Part shown: positions 6,621-15,200 of the stretch, one piece after another
Layout of the letters: every line of letters starts with the position of its first letter
Position numbering within the stretch: the stretch's first letter is position 1
Assembly (NCBI GenBank): GCA_023381645.1
Contig: JAMCRJ010000020.1
Location: 1-22,929 of the forward strand
From: Gammaproteobacteria bacterium
GTDB lineage: Bacteria > Pseudomonadota > Gammaproteobacteria > Acidithiobacillales > Acidithiobacillaceae
DNA length: 22,929 nt
Reading direction: 5' to 3'
Translations under genes and position numbers: made by a program
Notes under the pieces: generated by a model
Told to the model about the DNA's origin: nothing
Seen by the model: the letters and a program-made list of their open reading frames with translations, nothing else
The model's database searches: none

Positions 6621-9026
6621 CTAGAATGAGGCGTTTACACTAAGATAAACTGCGCGTGGCATACCTGGTTCCCCAAGTATCTGGCCGGCCACGCCATAGT
6701 AGCCGCCACCGGAAATGTACTCGTAATTGTTGTATTGCTTGTTCAGAAGATTAAGGACCGTTACATTAACCGAGGCATCATGCATCCCGGCAAACAGATA
6801 TCTTTTGGATACCTTGACCCGCAGCGAGGCATTGAATATCCCAAAACTGGGCAACTTCTGACTTGTGGGGGCTCCGGTGTTGTTGTTGTAGATGTTCTGG
6901 ACACCGGTATACTGCCACCAGACTCTTGGCTCATAAAGGATGCCCGAATTATAAATCTGATAGTAGGCGCCGATGTTGGCGGTTTGCGCCGGCACATTAG
7001 AAATAGGCAGGCCAGCGTAGGATACGCCATGACCTGTGGTGTAGTTTGAGTAAGTGGCCTTCTCGAAACTCACGTTGGAGAACAGGTATAGATTGTAGAG
7101 CGGATTGTCGTCCATCGACAGATTGACACCGCTGAATACCGACGAACCAGATGCGAAGCGCGAGTAAAGATGGTTGACAACCGGGATGGGAATGATTTCA
7201 TTGGTATCATTCAGATGGTAGTAATTGGCATTGAAGACTGCGTGATGCAGCAGTCCATAACTTTTGACATACGCCTTTACCCCAATCTGGTACTGTGTCG
7301 ACTTTTGCGGCTGTAACGTGGATGTCAATTCATGAGCATACGTCCCGGTAGCGCCGGCCGGTGCCTTGTAGCCGGTGGCGTAGTTTCCATATAGTGCAAC
7401 ATTGGGCGTCACCTTATAGTTGACGCCGATGGACGGCTCGAACTCGGTGAAATTCGTCGATGAGTTCGGTTGATAATCGCCGTTGTGACCGATCAGGTTA
7501 GCCACACTCGTGGGGAATTGGGCAGCAGAGTTGTTCACAAAGTTTGTTTGAAATTGAACCACGCGGATACCGGGGGTAATGCGCAGACCATGGATAGGGT
7601 GGATGACGTCTTGGACAAAGGCCGCAAGGTCGGTCATGTAGAGATACGAACTATGGAATGCGCTCGGCAAGGATGGGCTGTTGTATACCGGAGAACCATT
7701 GATGATGACGTTATTTCCGGCATTGGGGCTGAGCGAATCATAAGTCGCAATCTGGTTCTGATTATAGAAATACAACAGGGAGTTGTACTTCGAGTTCAGA
7801 AAATACCCGCCGAGCGAAATATTGTTGTATGGTGCGTTTACGGTCAGATAAAGCTTGTCCCCGTAGGTATGATCGGAGGCGTTATAATACTGATTCAGCA
7901 CGTTGGCAGCGTTGCCGGTATTGTTGTAGTGCAGATGCACGCGGTTGCCATAGCGATACCATAACAGGTTATGGATCACCATGCTGGGTGTAAGATGTTG
8001 TTCGAAGCGAGAATAAATGAGGTAGGTCTTTACAAAAGCCTCCTTCCAGTAAACGGAATACGGGAGGGTGGTATAAAACCCCGTAGTTTGTTGACTGTAG
8101 ATGGGGCCGGGATTCACGGCTCCGGTATTCGGGTCGACTCCGTAGATAGTGACATTGGGATTGGCGGTTACCGGGATTGGCAACGGTCTATAGGCAACGG
8201 AACGAGAGACATAACCACCAAAACTTATGTGGCCGCCACGAAAGCTTTTCCGGACCTTTCCATAATAGGCATAATTATTACCGGGATTGTTGAACCCATA
8301 CCCGTTCAAATAGTTTCCGCTGCTGCCTACCCCACCCGCAATGATCCCTGACCAGCCATCGTGTTCGCCGGTGCGAATATTGAAGTGGATACCTTTGGAA
8401 TCAAAACTCCCATAGTACATGCCTATGGATGCCCCGGCCTTCCTGGTCGGTTGCAGCGGCGAAAAATTAACGGAGCCGCCAATATTGTTGTACCAGCGAT
8501 TCAGTGGATAGCCCGGGCCGTAGGTTGCGGTAATGCCCTTGATCATGGACATCTGGGGCAGCTCTGAGCCCTGCCAGACGCCGTAAGCCGGATCGACCAT
8601 GGGTACGCCGTCAAAAGTGACCATGACCGTGCCATCATTCGCATTGCCTGCGATGTTGCCCCAGCCGGTCTTCATGCCGTTGATGCTGATCGATGAGCGC
8701 GGCGCGCCACTGGGGCCATTGGTGACGACATTGATGCCCGGTGCCACGGCGAGCGCTTGTGCGGCCCCACCCGCAGGTCCTGCGGTAGCCATCTGACGCC
8801 TATTGATGACTTTTACCGACTGGGTGGAATTGAACACCTGTTTTTTGGTGGGGAGATGCGCCAGCGTGTTTAAAGCGCCGGTGGTAGAGGATACTTCTCC
8901 GACACTAATACTGGACGAGGTGGTGGGAGCGGTTACACCGGTAGCGAGCGCCATGCCGGACACCCCACATAAACCAGCAGCGATCAATGCACTAAATAAA
9001 GGATGATAACGATATTGATGTTTCAC
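6621..9026 (-). CDS. TonB-dependent outer-membrane receptor 2
   Basis: An 801-residue paralogue of receptor 1. It has a signal peptide (MKHQYRYHPLFSALIAAGLC, cut near ALATG), then ISVGEV as candidate TonB box, a plug with PAGGAAQALAVAPGI, VMVTFDGVPM and ATYGPGYPLNRWYNNIGG, and a C-terminal barrel ending SVNASF. The start is a GTG at 9026; the next Met lies at the end of the signal sequence, so a later start would remove export. The ribosome site is weak (AAAAGG about 10 nt upstream). The gene follows the regulator, with a pho-box-like array between them that touches the regulator's stop codon. Base composition of both receptor genes is visibly more AT-rich than the neighbouring recBCD genes, which may reflect transfer or selection for Asn/Tyr-rich barrel strands. 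The substrate is unknown. Confidence 0.9.
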   Translation of the reverse strand: MKHQYRYHPLFSALIAAGLCGVSGMALATGVTAPTTSSSISVGEVSSTTGALNTLAHLPTKKQVFNSTQSVKVINRRQMATAGPAGGAAQALAVAPGINVVTNGPSGAPRSSISINGMKTGWGNIAGNANDGTVMVTFDGVPMVDPAYGVWQGSELPQMSMIKGITATYGPGYPLNRWYNNIGGSVNFSPLQPTRKAGASIGMYYGSFDSKGIHFNIRTGEHDGWSGIIAGGVGSSGNYLNGYGFNNPGNNYAYYGKVRKSFRGGHISFGGYVSRSVAYRPLPIPVTANPNVTIYGVDPNTGAVNPGPIYSQQTTGFYTTLPYSVYWKEAFVKTYLIYSRFEQHLTPSMVIHNLLWYRYGNRVHLHYNNTGNAANVLNQYYNASDHTYGDKLYLTVNAPYNNISLGGYFLNSKYNSLLYFYNQNQIATYDSLSPNAGNNVIINGSPVYNSPSLPSAFHSSYLYMTDLAAFVQDVIHPIHGLRITPGIRVVQFQTNFVNNSAAQFPTSVANLIGHNGDYQPNSSTNFTEFEPSIGVNYKVTPNVALYGNYATGYKAPAGATGTYAHELTSTLQPQKSTQYQIGVKAYVKSYGLLHHAVFNANYYHLNDTNEIIPIPVVNHLYSRFASGSSVFSGVNLSMDDNPLYNLYLFSNVSFEKATYSNYTTGHGVSYAGLPISNVPAQTANIGAYYQIYNSGILYEPRVWWQYTGVQNIYNNNTGAPTSQKLPSFGIFNASLRVKVSKRYLFAGMHDASVNVTVLNLLNKQYNNYEYISGGGYYGVAGQILGEPGMPRAVYLSVNASF

Positions 9027-9070
9027 GGATATACGCCTTTTGCCTCTTGGAATGGCCCCATGCTAACGGC

Positions 9071-9135
9071 CGAATATTGCATCCGTGTGTCACTGAGGTG
9101 GCGTTATTGTGACATTGTTATGACGTTATTGTGAC
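9071..9135 (-). promoter_or_regulatory. Pho-box-like array upstream of receptor 2
   Basis: Three strong contiguous 11-bp units on the minus strand are GTCACAATAAC (9135-9125), GTCATAACAAT (9124-9114) and GTCACAATAAC (9113-9103); the first and third are identical. Two weaker units continue in phase, GCCACCTCAGT and GACACACGGAT (ending 9081), then GCAA and TATTCG, which would be a poor -10 at 9076-9071. The array starts 3 bp beyond the stop codon of the regulator gene. The three-unit core is certain as a repeat; the promoter assignment is tentative. Confidence 0.7.
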
Positions 9136-9138
9136 GTT

Positions 9139-9963
9139 TCACCCATTCTTTGGTGGTGAAAAGCGGTATCCGAAACTGTGCACCGTTTCCAGCCAGCCTT
9201 TGGCGCCGGCACTTTCCAGAATTTTGCGTAGGCGATAAATCTTGACCACCAGGGTATTGGGGGCGAGATAGGTGCCCTTGCCCCCCCACAGGATATCGGC
9301 GAGCTGCTCGTTGGAAACGACCTCGTCCGGATGGGTGGCGAAATAGTACAGCAGATAGAAAAGCCGTCGCGGTAGATGAATTTCCTGTCCCAATATCCAG
9401 ACACGCAGTGATACCAGATCGATGCAGAGGTTTTCCTCTTGAACCAATCGGGGGGCAGGTGCTTGTGTGCGCAGCTTTTTGAGGAGACCGCATACCTGGG
9501 CGGTTAAGATTCCCAGCCCCATACCGGCAGGGATATATGCCTGTGCACCTACTTCCAGAGCCGCTACGGCGTTTGCTTCCTCGCGGTCTTCTCCCGCACT
9601 ATTGCCGACCACCAGGAAGGGCAGTTCGCCCTGACGCGATGCGAATTGCAGATGCCGCAGCCAGTCGCCCGTCGTGGTGGACCACCCGAGCACGACCATT
9701 ACTTCAGGATCCCAGCGGCGCACCAACTGCTCGGCTTCGGCACGCTCCGTGACCCGCATTACCCTGCCGCCGGTGCGTTCCAGGGCCATTTCGACGGAGA
9801 CGATCGTTTTACCATTGATCCGTGCATTCACCAGCAGAAGGATTCGTGGGCCTTGCGGTGATTCGGTCCGGATCGGCAGGGGCGAGCGCGTCTGCGCCAG
9901 CATCGCCGCATGTAGCACATGTACTGTATGCACAGCAATACTGTTTAGTAAAAGCAATAACAT
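9139..9963 (-). CDS. Atypical OmpR/PhoB-type regulator with degenerate receiver domain
   Basis: A 274-residue predicted DNA-binding protein. Residues about 175-270 form an OmpR-type winged helix: LPRRLFYLLYYFATHPDEVV, SNEQLADILWG, a recognition helix around VVKIYRLRKIL, and a wing ending VHSFGYRF. This closely follows the PhoB pattern. Residues about 40-162 keep receiver-like alternation (RILLLVN, VMVVLGW, LPFLVVG, AYIPAG). However, the acidic pair after strand 1, the phospho-acceptor Asp (expected near residue 93, where LGW is found) and the conserved Lys (YIPAG instead of xTKP) are missing. It is therefore probably not phosphorylated, and no histidine kinase gene is near. The start is uncertain: the ATG at 9963 has no good ribosome site and may be translated by coupling to the overlapping small ORF; Met21 (9903) is an alternative. 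Confidence 0.85.
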   Translation of the reverse strand: MLLLLLNSIAVHTVHVLHAAMLAQTRSPLPIRTESPQGPRILLLVNARINGKTIVSVEMALERTGGRVMRVTERAEAEQLVRRWDPEVMVVLGWSTTTGDWLRHLQFASRQGELPFLVVGNSAGEDREEANAVAALEVGAQAYIPAGMGLGILTAQVCGLLKKLRTQAPAPRLVQEENLCIDLVSLRVWILGQEIHLPRRLFYLLYYFATHPDEVVSNEQLADILWGGKGTYLAPNTLVVKIYRLRKILESAGAKGWLETVHSFGYRFSPPKNG

Positions 9964-10082
9964 AGTAAAAATCTCATGCTTGCCGTGAAGGCGGCGAACA
10001 AATGGAAGAAACTCACCGGGGCATTGTTGAGGGATTCGATGATGCCCGTTTGGGGTACGTGCGTGCCCATGGGTTGACTCAT
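9945..10082 (-). pseudogene. 45-codon ORF resembling a truncated MFS transporter N-terminus
   Basis: ATG at 10082 is preceded by a very good ribosome site (AAGGAG, 6 nt upstream). The ORF runs 45 codons and overlaps the regulator start by 19 bases, so it could act as a coupled leader. Residues 13-36 (GIIESLNNAPVS, then FFHLFAAFTASM) look like the segment just before TM1 of MFS metabolite or phosphate:H+ symporters, where one expects S-R-F-H and then a Gly-rich helix ending D-x-Y-D. Here the expected continuation is lost after TASM and the frame ends in RFLLCYCFY. I infer a gene remnant whose promoter and ribosome site now serve the regulator. A functional short membrane peptide is the alternative. 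Confidence 0.5.
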
Positions 10083-10121
10083 GCAGATCTCCTTATGGGG
10101 GCTGATATGACGCCTCCCCTT

Positions 10122-10175
10122 AGCGTAACCGGCTTATGTGACACTAATATGAAGATTGCGTGACTTTGTTATGAC
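10122..10175 (-). promoter_or_regulatory. Pho-box-like array (4 x 11 bp) and -10 of the regulator locus
   Basis: On the minus strand the units are GTCATAACAAA, GTCACGCAATC, TTCATATTAGT and GTCACATAAGC, contiguous from 10175 to 10132, followed by CGGT and TACGCT (10127-10122) as -10. The first unit and a half, TTGTCATAACAAAGTCAC, matches the 18-bp pho box consensus at 14 positions by eye. This is the same geometry as at receptor 1 (array, 4 nt, -10). It implies that the regulator gene is controlled by its own or a related PhoB-family protein. Confidence 0.7.
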
Positions 10176-10244
10176 AATAACGATGTGTCGAAATCTGACC
10201 TGTCGAGATTCGCTCAAGCCTACTCAAAGTGATGTCGGTGACAT

Positions 10245-12200
10245 TCAGCGCCTGGGATCATATAACGCCGCGTGTAATCCGCTCATCCTCCGCGTCTGGC
10301 GCTGAATGGCGTTTTCCAGTCGCTCCCGGGGGGCGATGAGGGTGAAGCATTCGCGGGCGCGGGTGATGGCCGTGTAGAGCAGTTCGCGGCTGAGGACGGG
10401 GCTGTCTTCCGGAGGAAGGATGAGGACGGTGTGGGCGAACTCGGAACCCTGTGCCTTGTGGACGGTCATGGCCCAGGCGCTTTCGGTGTGGTTGAGGCGG
10501 CTGGGGAGGATGGCGCGGGGGGCATCTTCGCTATTGGGGAAGTAGACGCGCAGGCGTTTATCCGGGTCGGGCAGGGCGATGCCGATGTCGCCATTGCTGA
10601 GACCGAGGTTGGGGTCATTGCGGGTGACGAGGGTGGGGCGGCCGGCATACCAAAGGCCGCGGCTCTGCAGGATGCCCTGGCGCTGCAGGTAGTCTTCGAT
10701 GGCGCGGTTGATGCCGGTAACGCCCCAGGGGCCTTGGCGCAGGGCACAGAGGATGCGGAAGCCAGCGTAGTCGTTGAGGATGGTTTTAACCCATGCGCTA
10801 TGTTGTTGCCGGTCTTTGGGTGGCGGCTGGCCCGCGGCTTGCCAGACCCGACCATAGGCGCTTTCCGGGCGGGCCAGTTCCAGTATCCGGTGGATGGCAG
10901 GGGCGGGTTGCCAGGCGAGAGTGCCAGTGTGCGCCGTTTGCAGGATGCGGACGGCGGTTTCGGGGTGGCCGCCATGCACGGCATCCGCCAGCGCGCCGAT
11001 TTCTGCATTGAAGCGATGGCTGCGTTGCAGGCGGATGATGTTTGCGGCAAGGGGGCTGGGGCCGTTGTCGCCGGGCTGCGGCGCGGCACCGCAACTGGCC
11101 TGCATATAGTGGCAGGTCTCGGCATCATATTTACCGCTGCCGAGACTGAGTTCGGCCAGCACCGCGCCCGCTTCGACGGAGGCAAGCTGGTCCTGATCGC
11201 CGAGGAGGATGAGGCGGGCCGCAGGCGGCAGGGCGCGGAGCAGGGCGGCCATCATCTCCTGATGAATCATGGAGGCTTCGTCCACCACGAGTACGTCCAG
11301 TTCGAGGGGGTTGGCAGCATCGTGGCGAAAGCGACGACTGTCGGGGCGGGCGCCGAGCAGGCTGTGCAGGGTGCGCGCCGGACGCAGGCGGGCGAAGGCG
11401 GCGGTCATATCGGGTATTTGGCTCAATTGCGGAAGAGTGCCGACCGCGCTCTGCAGGGATTCGTCGATGCGCACGGCGGCCTTGCCGGTGGGGGCGGCAA
11501 GCACGATGCGCAGGGGTGTGCTGCTGGTCGCCATGAGCAAGGCCATGAAGCGAGCTGCGGTGTAGGTTTTGCCGGTGCCAGGGCCGCCGGTGATGATGCT
11601 GAAGTGGCTGCGCAGGGCGAGGGCGCAGGCGATTTTTTGCCAGGGGAGTGCGTCGCCGGGTTCGTCAGACGCCGGGAAAAGTTGCTCCAGCCAGGGTCTT
11701 GATGCCTCGGGGTTGGCGGCATCGGCGACGCGCTGTTGGGCGCGCTGGCGCAGGGCCTCGGCGATGAATTGCTGGTCACGCCAGTAGCGGCGCAAATAGA
11801 GGCGGGCGGCACTGAGGACCAGGGGCGTTTCTGCGCCGTTTGCCGGGACGGGGGCGTTGCGCTCGGTGACCTGTACGCAGCGGCTCCGGGCGAGGGTTTC
11901 TGTCCATTGGGCGGCATGGGGCCAGTCACCGAGTGCGGTTGCCAGCATGGCGTGCCCCGGCGCAGGCCAGTCCAGGAAGCGTTCGGGCGCGCCGAGGAAG
12001 TCTTCCAGCGCGATGCAGGTGTGGCCTTCTCCCTCCAGCCGGGCGAGGAGGGCGCCCGCCAGGGGCAGGAGGGCCGGGGCCTGCGGGTCCAGGCGGATGA
12101 GGAACTGCGCGAAGGCAAGGTCGAGGGGCCGTAGCCAGCCGGCGCTGGTCCAGGCGCGGAGTTGGTCGATCATGGGGCTGGTCATGGGCTTCTTGCTCAT
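10245..12200 (-). CDS. recD: RecBCD enzyme subunit RecD (5'-3' helicase)
   Basis: The fast 5'-3' SF1B helicase motor of the RecBCD exonuclease V complex, acting on double-strand breaks. The 651-residue protein has Walker A GGPGTGKT (205-212), Walker B VVDEAS (305-310), the Q-rich motif GDQDQLASVEAG (334-345), the SF1 motif TVHKAQGSEF (579-588) and LLYTAITRAR near 609-618. The length is close to E. coli RecD (about 608), with moderate insertions. The ATG overlaps the recB stop (ATGA at 12197-12200), so translation is coupled. It is the last gene of the recC-recB-recD operon; no clear intrinsic terminator follows. Confidence 0.95.
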   Translation of the reverse strand: MSKKPMTSPMIDQLRAWTSAGWLRPLDLAFAQFLIRLDPQAPALLPLAGALLARLEGEGHTCIALEDFLGAPERFLDWPAPGHAMLATALGDWPHAAQWTETLARSRCVQVTERNAPVPANGAETPLVLSAARLYLRRYWRDQQFIAEALRQRAQQRVADAANPEASRPWLEQLFPASDEPGDALPWQKIACALALRSHFSIITGGPGTGKTYTAARFMALLMATSSTPLRIVLAAPTGKAAVRIDESLQSAVGTLPQLSQIPDMTAAFARLRPARTLHSLLGARPDSRRFRHDAANPLELDVLVVDEASMIHQEMMAALLRALPPAARLILLGDQDQLASVEAGAVLAELSLGSGKYDAETCHYMQASCGAAPQPGDNGPSPLAANIIRLQRSHRFNAEIGALADAVHGGHPETAVRILQTAHTGTLAWQPAPAIHRILELARPESAYGRVWQAAGQPPPKDRQQHSAWVKTILNDYAGFRILCALRQGPWGVTGINRAIEDYLQRQGILQSRGLWYAGRPTLVTRNDPNLGLSNGDIGIALPDPDKRLRVYFPNSEDAPRAILPSRLNHTESAWAMTVHKAQGSEFAHTVLILPPEDSPVLSRELLYTAITRARECFTLIAPRERLENAIQRQTRRMSGLHAALYDPRR

Positions 12201-15200
12201 GGCTGGATTGCACGCTGCGGCAAGCCGAAGAGGCCGTCGAGGGCGTCGAGCAGGGCGAGGTCGGCGGGAAGGTGGAGCATGCCTCGCTCCGGTCCTTGCA
12301 GCCCGCGCAGGAAGAAGAAGAGGGTGCCGCCGAGCTGGGTCTCGGGCCGGTAGCGGCTGCCCATGCGCTGGCGCAGCAGGCGGTGCAGGGCCAGTTGGTA
12401 GAGGCTGGATTGCAGTTCGTAGCGATGACCGAGGGTGGCGTTGCGCAATGCTTCGGCGTGGTAATCGGCATCCTCGCTGCCGAGGACGTTGGATTTGTAA
12501 TCAAGGACGTAGTAACGCCCTCCCTGCTCGAAGACGAGGTCCATGAAGCCGCGCATCATGCCGTGAATGACGCGCTGGGGGAGTCTGGGGCGATCGGCGC
12601 CGGGGAAAATATACTGTTGGCAGAGCCTGTCCAGATTGTCGCTGCGCAGGGCATCGCTGGGAAACCAGAAGGCCATTTCGCTCCGGGTATCGCCGAGATC
12701 GCAGAGCGTCGCCGTGAGGGGGGCAAGGGGGCTATGGACGATGGCTTGCAACCATTCGGCGGTCTCCTCGGCCCAGTCGCCCAGGCCGGCCTGGGTGCAG
12801 GTCGTGCGCAGTTGTTCGGCAAAGTGGTCCTGACCGGTTTGGACAAAGCCATTCTGGGCGAGGCGTTGCAGTTGGTCGTGGAGAAAGGTGCCGGCGTTCA
12901 TGCCTTGCGGGTAGCGATGCCAGGGGGCGCCGGTCTGGGCGCGCCGGGGCGTCAGTGGCGCCGCCGGGTCGGCAGGGAGTTCGCGCACCAGATGGGAGAA
13001 GCTGGCAACGCCCCAGTGCTTCTCGAAGCTGGCGGTGTACTCTGCGGGCGGGTTGTGGGTACCGTCGTCATGTTGCGTGGCCAGTGTCGTGGGGATGTTG
13101 TCCGGTAGCGTCTCGACGACAATCTCCGGAGAGAGGCGGGCGCAGTCTTCGAGCAAGGTGGCGAGATCGTGGGCAGGGCGTTCACTGCCCAGCAGATGGG
13201 CGATGGCGCTGCCGGTGAAGATATGGGACTTCCGGTCCCGGCGTTCGGCGAGGCCCAGCCAGAGAGCGTGTTCGGCGCGGGTGAGGGCGACATAGAGGAG
13301 GCGGAGATCTTCCTGCAACCGTGCCCTTTCCGTCGCCGTCGTGTCGCCGCTTTCCCAGTGGATGGCGGACTGTCCGTCCGCGCTGTGGATGACCGTAAAG
13401 GGGTTGGTCCTGGCGGGCCTGCAGGTGGCGATGAAAGGCAAAAAAACCAGGGGATATTGTAGACCTTTGGCGGCGTGGATGGTGACCACGCGCAGCAGTC
13501 CGGCATCGCTCTCCAGACGCAGGATGTGGGTGTCGCTCTGATCGCTCCCGTCGGCTATGGCCTCGCGCAGGTGGCGAATGAGGGCCTCGGGGCCGTCGAG
13601 GGCGGCGCTCGCCTGCTGCAAGAGTTCGCCAAGGTGGAGCAGATTGGTGAGTCGACGTTCGCCCTCGGGCTGCGTCAACAAGCGGGCGGCAATGCCGAAC
13701 CGATGGATGCTGTGTTGGAGCATGGCCAGGACGCCCTGCCGCCGCCATTGCCGGGACAGATCCTGGAACTGCTCCAGTTGCGCCTCCCAGGCCGCTTCGT
13801 CCTGATGGAAGGCATCCAGGGCGCTGAGGGATTGTCCCAGCAGCGGCAGGGCGAGGGCGACGCGCAGGCGGCGGACATCTTCGGGTTCCGCCACCGCCTC
13901 CAGCCAGAGGAGCAGTTCGCGGGCTTCCTCACTGGCATAGACGGAATCTCGCTCCGAGAGAAAGACGCTGCGTAATCGACGGTGGTGGAGGGCCTGACGG
14001 ATGCTGGCGGCTTCATGACGATCGCGGACGAGAATGGCGATGTCCTTGGCCTCCAGCCGTCGGGGGATTTCTCCCTCCTGCGCGAACCCTGTTTTCGGGT
14101 TGTCGAGCAGTCCGGCAATACATTCCGCGGCCTGTGCTGCGCAGCGTTCCAGATAGTCGCTTTTGTTCAGCTTCCCGCCGGCATCCCAGAAAGTCAGTGC
14201 GGGGGCGGATTTTCCATTGATCCGCCAGACTTTCTCGTGGCCATGGGCCTGCACCGGCTGGTAGGGCAGGGGGTTGTCGGCACCGGGGGCAGCATAGGCA
14301 AAGGCGCCTTGGGGGTTGTCGTGTTCGGCGGCGGTATAGATGGCGTTGAGGGCGCTGACCAGCGCGTGGCTGGAGCGATAATTGGTGCCGAGCGCGTAGT
14401 GGCGTCCCTCGGTCAGACGACGTGCCTGCAGATAACTGCCGATGTCCGCGCCGCGAAAGGCGTAGATGGACTGTTTGGGGTCACCGATGAGCAGAAGCAG
14501 GGTGTCGGGGTCGTTGTCGGCGGTGTGGTAGATGTCGTCGAAGATCTGGTATTGCAGGGCGGAGGTATCCTGAAACTCGTCGATGAGGGCGGCGGGGTAT
14601 TTCTGCCGCAGGCGGGCGGCGAGTGCCGGTCCCTGGATTTTGTCGTGTAGCACCCCGGCGAGGCGCTGCTGATAGTCGGCAAAGCCGACCTGCCCGCTCT
14701 GGGCCTTGAGCTGACTCAGGCGGGCGTTGATCCACGCCGCAGCGTGGCTGCGAATTTCGCCGTGCAGTTGGGCAAGCTGTCGAGTGATGGTCTCCAATTC
14801 ACTGAACAGGGTATCCAGTGTCCCGGCGGCGGGGTGGATGACGAGAGGCGGTTTGTTTTTGCAATACTCGGGCAGTTTGCTGGCAGAAAGGCGCTGGCAA
14901 TTATCCATCTCGTCGGGAATCCATATATCGGAATGGTCGGCCCAGTCACGCAATGCGGCGAGGGCCCGACCGACAATGGCCGCGCTCAGGCTATTACCCT
15001 TCAATGGATTGTCTGCCTTGGGACCGTTTACGAGCCCTGACAACCACTCCGCAAAAGCATCATGCTCCGCCGCCCATTGCGCCTTGAGGGTGGCGAGCTG
15101 CCGCCGGGGCGCACTGACGGCGGTGGGCAGCCAGTCGGCCAGCGTCGATTCGGGGGCGGGCAGGGGCGGATAGAGTTTGCACAGGGCTTCTGTTTCCTGC

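Noticed and set aside
10201..10244. ATGTC-ACC-GACAT hairpin after recD as terminator
   Set aside because: A 5-bp stem with 3-nt loop and no T-tract is too weak to call.
10431..11702. 423-codon ORF on the plus strand opposite recD
   Set aside because: It lies wholly antisense to recD, which has all helicase motifs. Low-complexity Gly/Ala-rich translation is usual for antisense frames in GC-rich genes.
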